The notes under the pieces were generated by a model that did no database searches, was not told where the DNA came from, and saw only the letters and a program-made list of their open reading frames with translations. Shown in pieces: positions 52,910 through 60,705 of a stretch of 64,000 nucleotides of DNA. The DNA comes from CAZGUX01 sp964529305 (lineage in GTDB: Bacteria > Acidobacteriota > Terriglobia > Bryobacterales > Bryobacteraceae): assembly GCA_964529305.1 (NCBI GenBank), contig CAZGUX010000228.1, forward strand, positions 1 to 64,000. The letters are read 5' to 3'. The position numbers and the translations under genes were made by a program. The number at the start of each line of letters is the position of its first letter. Positions within the stretch are counted from its first letter, which is position 1.

Positions 52910-53227
52910 ACGGCGTATACTCGGATTCGGAGGTTCGATGAAGCCGAGGCGTGCGTGGGGAAAGTAGACGCGCTTGTCCTGGAGGGGCTGGATCTCTGGT
53001 TCAACTCCTCGGACCATCTGCCTCCGCATCTTCGCGCGAGGCGCCGAGGCGAGTGGGAGATCCGTGTCTACTTCCTTCTCTGTACCGATGATGAATTGGT
53101 CTTCGATTGCAAGTGGGCCAAGAAGAATCCCTCGGCGAAAGCCCTCGCCAGAATTCGCAAAGCTGTTGTCGAGTGTCGGGTCGAATTGCTCAGGGAATGG
53201 GAGCAGAAAGTAAGCAGGGAAGCATGA
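52901..53227 (+). CDS. DUF4160-like protein, first gene of a toxin-antitoxin-like pair
   Basis: ATG 52901 lies within the inverted repeat; in-frame GTG codons at 52889 and 52898 are alternatives. 108 residues: IRRFDEAEACVGKVDALVLE, then DHLPPHLRARRRGEWEIRVYF, the H-x-P-P-H core of DUF4160, and a final Arg/Lys-rich helix. DUF4160 genes are almost always followed by a DUF2442 gene, as here. The pair is suspected to be a toxin-antitoxin system, without biochemistry. The next gene overlaps its stop by ATGA. The dyad at the start fits autorepression by the HTH partner. Confidence 0.75.
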   Translation: MSGTAYTRIRRFDEAEACVGKVDALVLEGLDLWFNSSDHLPPHLRARRRGEWEIRVYFLLCTDDELVFDCKWAKKNPSAKALARIRKAVVECRVELLREWEQKVSREA

Positions 53228-54081
53228 ACGAAACGAACGCTAGCGCGCAAGAACTGATTCTGCTGATGCATGATCGCGATACCGACGGTGTGGTTTCCGA
53301 CCGGCGACGGTTCCGGGTCCTCCATCGGCCTAACCGGCAAATCGCCGAACACGGCCGAAATATCTTCGTACTCATTCCGGCCAGTGAGCTTCCCGATGTC
53401 GCTGAGTTCGTCTCAATCGCCAACCGGCGACACCAACTCCGGGCCCTGCTCGTCAGAGATGACGTACAGCCAAGTTCCATTCCCCAGATGTTTGAACGGG
53501 CCGGTCTAAGGATGGTGCGGAACACAGTCGTGTACTCCGATGCCAGCATCCCGCGACGAGTACTTTGCGCGTGGACCCACCGTGCGCAAGAACAACTCAT
53601 TGCCCAGGTGAGCGTCTCGAAGGAGCGCCTGTTTGTGCTCTCCTGTGCACTGCAGCCCTATGAGATCGCGTTCGACACTATGCCATCGCTCAAGCGCATT
53701 CCTTTAGCCGAACGCGGAAGCTTTGTCGTAGACGAAGATGGAAGCTACATCCACTGGCCTGGCCCAGACATCCACCTCGATCTTGATGCGATTCGAGCTG
53801 CCATTGATCCGGAGGCACGTGCGCGAGCCAAAGCAGCGAGGGCGGTACACGATAGCCGGTATGGCGGAGCCATTGCGAAACTGCGTTTGAGAATGGGGTT
53901 GAAACAGTCGGAGATTCAAGGACTCTCAGAAAGACAGGTGCGTCGGATCGAGAAGGGCGAGGGAACGACGTATGACGCCCTCGGCCGTTTGGCCGCGGCC
54001 CATCGGATGGATCTGGAGTCGTACTTGCGGGAACTCGCGATCAACGCGTCCGATCCGGCGCTGGAGAGAGCGATCGCCTGA
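53224..54081 (+). CDS. DUF2442-like protein with C-terminal XRE helix-turn-helix
   Basis: ATG 53224 overlaps the previous stop; an earlier in-frame start lies inside the DUF4160 gene. 285 residues. The first ~150 residues have no known domain (RHQLRALLVRDDVQPSSIP, ERLFVLSCALQPYEIAFD). Residues about 155-205 resemble DUF2442 (LKRIPLAERGSFVVDEDGSY, then WPGPDIHLDLDAIRAAIDPE). The C-terminal ~65 residues are an XRE-type helix-turn-helix (LRMGLKQSEIQGLSERQVRR, YDALGRLAAAH). It is probably the antitoxin/repressor of the pair and the binder of the 52867-52909 dyad. The extra N-terminal part is unusual for the family. Confidence 0.72.
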   Translation: MNETNASAQELILLMHDRDTDGVVSDRRRFRVLHRPNRQIAEHGRNIFVLIPASELPDVAEFVSIANRRHQLRALLVRDDVQPSSIPQMFERAGLRMVRNTVVYSDASIPRRVLCAWTHRAQEQLIAQVSVSKERLFVLSCALQPYEIAFDTMPSLKRIPLAERGSFVVDEDGSYIHWPGPDIHLDLDAIRAAIDPEARARAKAARAVHDSRYGGAIAKLRLRMGLKQSEIQGLSERQVRRIEKGEGTTYDALGRLAAAHRMDLESYLRELAINASDPALERAIA

Positions 54082-54415
54082 TTCCGTTCGACATGATTGC
54101 ACCGATCCCGCGACCCGCCAGGAACGGTGCCTGGCCCCGAAACGAAGCCGATCGAAGCCATGGGTCGAACCCAATCGGCCCCTGCAAAATCAGTCACTTC
54201 CCGCCAAATTGGCTTCGTTTTGTCAAATGCGTCCGCAGTTCCCTCAGGCCCGGCGCGGAAGGCGGCGGACCTGCGGATACTCTCCAGCCACACCGGATCA
54301 ACGAACTGGCGCGTGGTCCGCTCCGCGAGTGTGATGTCCGCCAAGCGCACACACAGCAGGTCGAGGACGCTGCTCGGTTGTCTTTCCGGCGAAGCCTGAT
54401 GCACACTGAGAACCT
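54082..54415. other. 334-base gap with a dispersed-repeat candidate, no supported gene
   Basis: No frame on the plus strand has coding character. A minus-strand frame (54404-53916) runs through it but has no family feature and overlaps the end of the DUF2442 gene. The middle holds the inverted repeat at 54141-54220, whose right arm recurs at 26462-26475. The last bases before 54416 contain no strong ribosome site. Confidence 0.5.
54141..54220. repeat. Imperfect inverted repeat, possible dispersed element
   Basis: AAACGAAGCCGAT at 54141-54153 and ATTGGCTTCGTTT at 54208-54220 pair with 12 of 13 matches across 54 bases; a small hairpin TGGGT/ACCCA lies between (54162-54174). AAATTGGCTTCGTT at 54206-54219 occurs again at 26462-26475, in the other structured gap of this window. 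A mobile short repeat is suspected. Confidence 0.4.
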
Positions 54416-55648
54416 ATGCGAACCGATCGTCGCGACTTTCTCCAGACCGGCGGCTGGATGGCCGCGGGCGGCCTGGCGGGGTCGGCCTACGCGGCCCAGG
54501 CCCCTTTGCGATCCGGCCTGCCCAAGCTGAAGATTACGGCCGTCAAAACCTATCGGCTGCGGCACAAATTGTCGCGGGCGATGGGGGTTTCGGTTTCGGT
54601 CCCGCTCGATAAGACCCGCGAAACCCTGCTGGTCAAGATTGAAACGGACGCCGGCCTGGTGGGCTGGGGCGAGACGTCGCCCATCAGCGGGGCTCGAGGC
54701 ACCATCGACGACCACCTGGGCCCGCGTTTGATTGGAGAGAACCCGCTCGAGTACCGGCGCCTGTGGCGGATGATGTGGGGACCCAACTTCGGCAACGGTC
54801 TCGCTGTCGGGGCGCTCGACATCGCGCTCAACGATCTTCGCGGCAAAGCGCTGAACCTGCCCGTGGCGGAATTGTTCGGCGGACGTCTGCGCAGCCGTGT
54901 TCCCGCCTACGCGTCGGCCATGAACTACCTGGAAGGACTGGAACCGGAAGAGCATTTTCCCAAAGAGGCGGCCGAGAAGGTGAAGCAGGGCTTCCGGGCG
55001 CTGAAGATGCGGATCGGACGGTACTCCGTCGCCCGCGAAGCGAAGCTTGCCGCCGCCGTCCGCGCGGCGGCAGGGCCGGGGATCCGCCTCTTCGCCGACG
55101 CGAACGCGGCCTACACCCTGGCGACGGCCCTGGAGATGGGTCACGAACTGCACAAGCTCGGGTTCGAAGCCTTCGAAGAGCCCCTGCCGCAGTCGCCGAA
55201 GTACGCCGGCTACGAGGACCTGCGGCGGAGGCTGCCCCTTTCGCTGGCGGCGGGGGAAGCGTTGGACTCCCGCGCGACGGCGCAGGAGTTGATCGACCGG
55301 CGGGTGATGGACATTATCCAGCCGGACGTCAGCCTGTGCGGAGGAATCGGCGAGTTGCTGTTCATTGCCGAGATGGCGGCTCTTTCGGGCATTCGCTGTA
55401 TCCCTCACTGCTGGGGCGGCGACATTGTGATCGCCGCCACGGTTCACCTGATTTCGCTTCTGCCGGACCCGCACCCGGGTTTCCCTACGGACACGCCCCT
55501 GCTCGAACTCGACCAGTCCGAAAACCCCTGGCGGAACGGGCTCGCCAGGGAGCCCTTCGTGCTACAGGAAGGGCATGTGACCGTGCCGGTCAAGCCGGGA
55601 CTCGGCATCGAGGTGAACGAGGACGTCGTCCGGAAATACGCGGTGTAG
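54416..55648 (+). CDS. Enolase-superfamily (mandelate racemase/muconate lactonizing) enzyme, Tat-exported
   Basis: 410 residues, twin-arginine signal TDRRDFLQTGGWMAAGGLAG. The capping domain has LVGWGETSP (82-90), and the barrel supplies catalytic Lys197 in LKMRIG, metal ligands Asp228 (FADAN), Glu254 (FEEPLP) and Glu281 (AGEAL), and the base or acid His331 in IPHCWGG. KxR rather than KxK at 197-199 suggests one-sided proton abstraction, as in some dehydratases and epimerases. An exported member of a usually cytosolic family is notable but known in acidobacteria. The partial paralogue at 1-330 is cytosolic. No operon partner. Confidence 0.9.
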   Translation: MRTDRRDFLQTGGWMAAGGLAGSAYAAQAPLRSGLPKLKITAVKTYRLRHKLSRAMGVSVSVPLDKTRETLLVKIETDAGLVGWGETSPISGARGTIDDHLGPRLIGENPLEYRRLWRMMWGPNFGNGLAVGALDIALNDLRGKALNLPVAELFGGRLRSRVPAYASAMNYLEGLEPEEHFPKEAAEKVKQGFRALKMRIGRYSVAREAKLAAAVRAAAGPGIRLFADANAAYTLATALEMGHELHKLGFEAFEEPLPQSPKYAGYEDLRRRLPLSLAAGEALDSRATAQELIDRRVMDIIQPDVSLCGGIGELLFIAEMAALSGIRCIPHCWGGDIVIAATVHLISLLPDPHPGFPTDTPLLELDQSENPWRNGLAREPFVLQEGHVTVPVKPGLGIEVNEDVVRKYAV

Positions 55649-55668
55649 CTGGTGGAGTTGCCCGGCGA

Positions 55669-57876
55669 TTACCGGGGCTCCAGATGAACCGGTTGCCAGA
55701 ACGCTCCACCGCCGGCGGAATCCCACGCGGCGAACCGTACCCACTTCTTACCCGCGGCGTCGAACGGGATGCGGAATCGCTCGCTGCCGAACGGCGGCCG
55801 ATCGGCCGTCCGGACGATCTGGCGATCCGTGGTCTGCCCGTCCCCCCAGACCACCTCGACGAACTCCAGAGGGAACGTCCACTCGAGGTCCGCCGCCACC
55901 GTCCGCCTGGCCCCCGTCCCTTCGAGCGAGAAGCGGCGAAACAGCACTTCGCCGCTCGTGACAAAAAATTCGCCCGCCCGCATCGATTTCAGGATGGGGC
56001 TCCAGTCTTCATGGAACAACGGTAGACGATCCACCTTCACGTAGTTCACCAGCAGGTGCGGGTAGGTCTCGTCGTCGGGATACTTGGCGTACGTATCGCC
56101 CTCGGCGATGAGGTACTTCGGACCCGCCCAGTTGTTCATATCGTCGAGCGTGCTGAAGCAGCGCTTCTCGCAGATGCGGCTCTCCGACAGGTCGACGGGC
56201 AGTGATTGATACGACCCGCCCAGAAAGCGGTCGCTGCGGAAGTACTCCTTCTCGCGGCTCGATTCGGGATAGCCGGTCGAGCCCTTGGTGCGCGGGTGAG
56301 CCTGCCAGGAGAGACCGCCTTCGGCGCGCAACATTTCGAGTTCGTCCCGCTCCGAACCGACATGATAGACCTTGCCGAACTTCGGATGGTTCTCGACGAA
56401 CGGTTGATCGGGCTTGCGGATGTGCGACCAGTACACGGGCCGCGGGAAGACGGTGGTGTAGTGGCCGCCGAAGGTGGCGTCCGGTTCCTCGCCGGGCATG
56501 ATGAGGAAATCGCGGTCGGAGTGCCGGGCGCAGGCGTCAAAGTAGATCTTCTGCTCCGCAAACCGGAGTGGGCCGGAATCGGCGGGATGGCCGTCGCCGT
56601 GGAAGTCGGACATCATGGCGATGTTGACGCCCAACTCGCGGAACGTCGGGACCCACGGGGGCTGGAAGTCCACCGAGCCGGCGTCGGCCACCTGCTCGTG
56701 GAAGTGCGTGTGGAAGTGGCTGATGGCCACCTGATAGCCGGGCACCGCCTTGAACCGGTCTTCGTGTGTGAAGGCCAGAACGGCGTCCGCCGCGGACTGG
56801 GCTTTTCCAGCGCTCAAATAGTAGTAGACCGGCATCCGCTGCCACGTGCCGGGAGGCGCGTTGTACAGGGCGAAATTGCCGGCGGCGAATCCGCGCGCCT
56901 GGCCGGCGCGCTTCTGCCACTGCTCGTCAGAGAAGCCGAACGGGCGGAATCCCTCCTCGTGGTCCGGTTGACGGACCCCGGCGGCGAACGACGTGGCGCT
57001 GTCTTTGCGATAGAAGACATACCCCAGGTTCAACTCGATCTCGCGCGCGAAGAAGAACTTCTTCGGGGGAGGGAAGACCGCAATCGAGCCTGCCGGGCTT
57101 TCGATCACGGCCAGCCGATTGCGGGCGCGCAGGCCGACGCCCTCTGTATTCGGCGCGCCTCCGAACTCGTACTTCTGCCAGCCACGGGCGACATCGCGCC
57201 ACAACACACGGCCCGGGCGGAAGCCTGTCAGTCCGGCTGAATATTTGTACGCCACCGACGGCTCGTCGGTCTTGGCAATAGCTTCCTGGCGGAGCAGGTT
57301 GGTCCCTTTGTAGACGGTGAACTGGAGGCGGCCGGAGAAGATCCCCAGCGACAGGCCGGGAAAGGTCACCTCCAGGCGCTGGCCCTCAGTCTTCACTGCG
57401 CAACTCGCCGACTGAAAGGTAGCCGATGCACGGCGGATCTCCTCCGGTTTTCGCGGTAGGCCCGGATTGGTTCGGGGCGAGCCCGGAACCCGCAGGGGCG
57501 CATCCCAGAACACGTTCCATTTCTCCCGATCGATGACATCGGGCGTGAGAGCGACACCCAACTGCCGGAGCGGCGCCAGTTGCTGCTCGGAGATGCGCCT
57601 GACTCCCGACGTGACTTGAAACTCAGGCGTCAGATCCTGGGCCAACGTCACCCAAGTCCCCGATTTTTGGATGGCGAGTTCGTGGACGCGGGGTTCGGCT
57701 TCGTGGAGGGTGAAGGTGGCGCGCAACATCTGGCTGGCGGCTCCCTGCCAGGTGACGCGAAGGCCGGAGGGAGTGTTCTCGGCTTGGAGACCCGGCACGG
57801 CCTTGTGGGCAGTGAGGTCGCAGGTGGGCGCGCACCAGGCGGCGGCAGTGGCGAAAAGCACGGCTAGGAAGCGCAT
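55669..57876 (-). CDS. Secreted protein with PHP-like domain
   Basis: ATG 57876 is followed by a signal peptide (MRFLAVLFATAAAWCAP); an upstream in-frame ATG lies in the divergent promoter region. 735 residues. A beta-rich N-terminal half (with WDAPLRVPGSPRTNPGLPRK) leads to a PHP-type metallo-domain around 415-600: SHFHTHFHEQVADAG, MMSDFHGDGHPADSG, FLIMPGEEPDATFGGHYTT and GLSWQAHPRTK. These His/Asp/Glu clusters fit the PHP fold, which binds three metals and hydrolyses phosphate esters. The C-terminal ~130 residues form a beta-sandwich. The substrate is not readable. It is convergent with the enolase-superfamily gene. Confidence 0.7.
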   Translation of the reverse strand: MRFLAVLFATAAAWCAPTCDLTAHKAVPGLQAENTPSGLRVTWQGAASQMLRATFTLHEAEPRVHELAIQKSGTWVTLAQDLTPEFQVTSGVRRISEQQLAPLRQLGVALTPDVIDREKWNVFWDAPLRVPGSPRTNPGLPRKPEEIRRASATFQSASCAVKTEGQRLEVTFPGLSLGIFSGRLQFTVYKGTNLLRQEAIAKTDEPSVAYKYSAGLTGFRPGRVLWRDVARGWQKYEFGGAPNTEGVGLRARNRLAVIESPAGSIAVFPPPKKFFFAREIELNLGYVFYRKDSATSFAAGVRQPDHEEGFRPFGFSDEQWQKRAGQARGFAAGNFALYNAPPGTWQRMPVYYYLSAGKAQSAADAVLAFTHEDRFKAVPGYQVAISHFHTHFHEQVADAGSVDFQPPWVPTFRELGVNIAMMSDFHGDGHPADSGPLRFAEQKIYFDACARHSDRDFLIMPGEEPDATFGGHYTTVFPRPVYWSHIRKPDQPFVENHPKFGKVYHVGSERDELEMLRAEGGLSWQAHPRTKGSTGYPESSREKEYFRSDRFLGGSYQSLPVDLSESRICEKRCFSTLDDMNNWAGPKYLIAEGDTYAKYPDDETYPHLLVNYVKVDRLPLFHEDWSPILKSMRAGEFFVTSGEVLFRRFSLEGTGARRTVAADLEWTFPLEFVEVVWGDGQTTDRQIVRTADRPPFGSERFRIPFDAAGKKWVRFAAWDSAGGGAFWQPVHLEPR

Positions 57877-57950
57877 TTGGGGACCTATTATACTCGCGGC
57901 GCCGGGCATCGCTAACCCCAACTGCCACGTCACCGTCTGCGATAATCGGC

Positions 57951-59339
57951 GTGGTGGCGGGCAAACGAACTCTCCTGGCCGTGGACGACGAAGCCGCGGC
58001 GCGCTACGCGATGGCGCGGATCTTTCAGAGCGCGTATCGCGTGGTCGAGGCCTGCAGTGTCGCCGAGGCCCGCGACCGCCTGTCGTCAGACAAGCCGGAC
58101 GTGATTCTGCTCGACTACAACCTGCCCGACGGGGACGGTGTCACACTGCTGAAAGAGATCGGCACGGAGGCCGACGCGCCCGCGGTCATCATGATCACGG
58201 CGCACGGTTCCGAACGCGTTGCCGTGGACGCCATGAAGGCCGGCGCTTACGATTACCTCACCAAGCCGTTTGAGCTGGACGAACTGCGCCTGCTGGTCGC
58301 CCGCGCCATGGAGCGGCAGGAATTGCGGGATGAAGTCCGCGGCTTGCGGGAACAGCTTGCCGGTGAAGGCCAGTTCGGCGCAATGGTCGGTGACTCCCAG
58401 CCCATGCGGGAACTCTTCCGGATGGCGGAACGCGTGGCGCAGACCGACCTTCCCGTGCTCCTCCTCGGCGAGAGCGGCTCGGGCAAGGACCTGCTGGCGC
58501 AGGCGATTCATACCCACAGCGGCCGCACCGCGGGGCGGTTCGTCGCATTGAATTGCGCGGCGCTGCCGGAGTCGCTGGTGGAGAGCGAATTGTTCGGCTA
58601 CGAAAAGGGCGCGTTCACCGGCGCAGCCACCGCCCGGGCCGGCAAGTTCGAACTGGCGCACGAAGGCACTCTGTTCCTCGATGAGATCGGCGATATGGAG
58701 ACGTCCACGCAAAGCAAGATTCTCCGCGCCGCCGAATCGGGCTTCGTCGAACGCCTGGGCGGGTCGCGGCCGATTCCGATCGATGTGCGGCTGATCAGCG
58801 CGACCAACAAGGACATTCAGGCCGCGATCCGGGACGGCCGGTTTCGGGAAGACTTGTATTTCCGGCTCGCCGGCATCACGCTCCAACTGCCGCCGCTGCG
58901 GGAGCGGCGGGGCGACATTCCCCTGATGGTCGAACGCTTCTGGCACGAACTGCAGCGAAAATACGAGCGAGAAGGACCTCGTCTGACCCGCGCGGCGATT
59001 CTTGCCTTGCAGTCCGCCTCCTGGCCGGGAAATGTACGGCAATTGCGGAGCGTGGTGGAGAAATTGTTCGTGCTGGCCAGGAACGACAGCGTCGAAGAAG
59101 CCGACGTGACCTTGAGTCTTGGCTCGGCGCCCGCGGGGCCCCCGTCTACGTCCGGACCGTTCGAAGCGGCCGATTATCGCGACGCCAAGAAGGCCTTTGA
59201 GACCGAATTTCTGGCCCGCAAACTCCGGGACCACGGAGGCAACGTCACCCGGACCGCGGCGTCGATCGGCATGGAGCGGCAGAGTCTTCAGGAAAAGATC
59301 AAGAAGCTCGGCCTTAGCCGCCTGGGGAGGGAAGAGTGA
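57951..59339 (+). CDS. NtrC-family sigma-54-dependent response regulator
   Basis: GTG 57951 (or GTG 57954) gives 461-462 residues. The receiver has phosphoacceptor Asp55 in VILLDYNLPD and Lys in LTKPFE. The AAA+ domain has Walker A GESGSGKD at 173-180, GAFTGA at 220-225 (sigma-54 contact), Walker B LFLDEIGDM and the Arg finger region FREDLYFRLAGI. A Fis-type helix-turn-helix closes the protein (GGNVTRTAASIGMERQSLQE). It therefore activates sigma-54 promoters on phosphorylation. No kinase gene lies beside it, so it depends on a distant sensor. Its last four bases overlap the next gene. Confidence 0.95.
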   Translation: MVAGKRTLLAVDDEAAARYAMARIFQSAYRVVEACSVAEARDRLSSDKPDVILLDYNLPDGDGVTLLKEIGTEADAPAVIMITAHGSERVAVDAMKAGAYDYLTKPFELDELRLLVARAMERQELRDEVRGLREQLAGEGQFGAMVGDSQPMRELFRMAERVAQTDLPVLLLGESGSGKDLLAQAIHTHSGRTAGRFVALNCAALPESLVESELFGYEKGAFTGAATARAGKFELAHEGTLFLDEIGDMETSTQSKILRAAESGFVERLGGSRPIPIDVRLISATNKDIQAAIRDGRFREDLYFRLAGITLQLPPLRERRGDIPLMVERFWHELQRKYEREGPRLTRAAILALQSASWPGNVRQLRSVVEKLFVLARNDSVEEADVTLSLGSAPAGPPSTSGPFEAADYRDAKKAFETEFLARKLRDHGGNVTRTAASIGMERQSLQEKIKKLGLSRLGREE

Positions 59340-60412
59340 TGATTCGAGATCGTATGACTGCGCTGACGCGCCGCCACCTTCTTGCCGGCAGCCCCCTGCT
59401 GGCCGCCCCGCTTCCGAAGAAAATCCGTGTCGCGGTGATTGGCCTGCAAGGTCATCCCACGGAAGTGATCGGGCCCTTGGATCAACTCCCGGACGCCGAA
59501 CTGGTGGCCATCGCTGACCGGTCCGATGCGGAAATCGCCAAGATGCGCAGGAGCCCGCGCGCGGCCGCGGCGCGCTCGTATGCCGACTATCGCGTGATGC
59601 TCGACCGGGAAAAGCCGGACGTGGTCGGAGTCTGCAACGCCGCCGACGAGCGGGCGCCGGCCATTCTGGAATGTTCGCGGCGCGGCCTCCACTGGATTGC
59701 AGAGAAGCCCCTGGCCAACTCGCGTGAGGAGTTGGCCGCCATTCGCAAGGCCTTGGCGGGGAATCCCCGGATTCGCTTCAGCATGCTCCTGCCCATGCGC
59801 TTCGATTCGCCCTACCGCGCGCTGAAAGCGATTGCCGCGTCCGGCGAAATTGGCGAGGTGGCGCAGATCTCGTCCCAAAAGTCCTACAAGTGGCGCACGC
59901 AGGCGGAATGGAAGAAGCACTTCAAGAGCTATGGGGGAACTCTTCCCTGGATCGGCAGCCATATGGTGGACCTGATGCGCTGGACCAGCGGCCGGGAATT
60001 CACTGAAGTCTTTACCTATCAAGGGCAGGTCGGACGATTTCCGGAAATCGGCGAAATGGAAAATACCACGGGGACGGTTTTTCGCATGGACAACGGGGGT
60101 GTTGCGAATCTCCACATGGATTTTCTACGGCCGGAAACTTCGTCGACCCACGGGGACGATCGCCTGCGTCTTGCCGGGACCAAGGGTGTTGCAGAGTACC
60201 TCGCCGCGACGGGGGTTACCGTGGTCTCCGACACGCGAAAGCCGGAGGTGATCCGGCAACTGCCTGAAAAGCGAAGTGTTTTTATTGATTTTCTGGAATC
60301 GGTATACAACGGATCGGAGCCCGGCCTCTCCTCGCGCGATATCTTTCGGACGTGTGAAATCGTTCTGGCCGCTCGAGAGTCGGCCGAACTGGGCCGGACG
60401 GTGAAAATCTGA
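59339..60412 (+). CDS. Gfo/Idh/MocA family oxidoreductase with Tat-like signal
   Basis: ATG 59339 sits on the NtrC-type gene's stop (TGATG), with GGAGG ten bases upstream; ATG 59354 is an alternative. 357 residues. TRRHLLAGSPLLAAP is a twin-arginine-like signal. The Rossmann domain begins RVAVIGLQGHPTEVIG, lacking the usual GxGxxG, which is odd; the Lys motif is AEKPLANS. The second domain has IGSHMVDLMRWTSGRE with the His that often acts as base. Divergent Rossmann glycines could mean weak cofactor binding. Its translational coupling to a regulator gene may be accidental. Confidence 0.85.
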   Translation: MIRDRMTALTRRHLLAGSPLLAAPLPKKIRVAVIGLQGHPTEVIGPLDQLPDAELVAIADRSDAEIAKMRRSPRAAAARSYADYRVMLDREKPDVVGVCNAADERAPAILECSRRGLHWIAEKPLANSREELAAIRKALAGNPRIRFSMLLPMRFDSPYRALKAIAASGEIGEVAQISSQKSYKWRTQAEWKKHFKSYGGTLPWIGSHMVDLMRWTSGREFTEVFTYQGQVGRFPEIGEMENTTGTVFRMDNGGVANLHMDFLRPETSSTHGDDRLRLAGTKGVAEYLAATGVTVVSDTRKPEVIRQLPEKRSVFIDFLESVYNGSEPGLSSRDIFRTCEIVLAARESAELGRTVKI

Positions 60413-60486
60413 CGAATCCGTCTTCTAAGAGCCCGTAGTACCCCCATAGGGAGACGCATTCCCGACGCATGTGTTATTCTTAACCC

Positions 60487-60681
60487 GTGACGACTGCGCC
60501 GTTCGTCATCATTGGTCTTTGTACGCTGATCCTCTGGTTCTGGGGGAGCCGTGTGATCCTGCTGCTCGGCAGGAACGACCGAAAGACGGTTGAAGTCCTC
60601 AGCCGGGATTCCAAGCTTTCCCGTACCTTCTGGGAAAATATTCACGCCGATTTTCTCGGCCCGCAGATTCTTTGGATTTAA
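60487..60681 (+). CDS. Small single-pass membrane protein, unknown
   Basis: GTG 60487 gives 64 residues. One hydrophobic helix (FVIIGLCTLILWFWGSRVILLL) is followed by a charged segment GRNDRKTVEVLSRDSKLSRT. No known family, no strong ribosome site. It lies between the Gfo/Idh/MocA gene and the convergent carboxylase gene. The codon pattern looks coding but the evidence is thin; it could be a chance frame. Confidence 0.35.
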   Translation: MTTAPFVIIGLCTLILWFWGSRVILLLGRNDRKTVEVLSRDSKLSRTFWENIHADFLGPQILWI

Positions 60682-60705
60682 CCTCTCGCGTGCACGCCTT
60701 CCCCA

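Noticed and set aside
54162..54174. T-arm-like hairpin GGGTCGAACCC
   Set aside because: Lacks the invariant TTC of a tRNA T-loop, and no acceptor, D or anticodon arms are present around it.
53916..54404. Minus-strand frame of about 160 codons
   Set aside because: Overlaps the end of the DUF2442 gene antisense and contains the inverted-repeat element; no family feature.
59339..60412. Functional link between the NtrC-type regulator and the Gfo/Idh/MocA gene
   Set aside because: The ATG overlap is real, but no family relation supports a shared function, so no finding was made from it.
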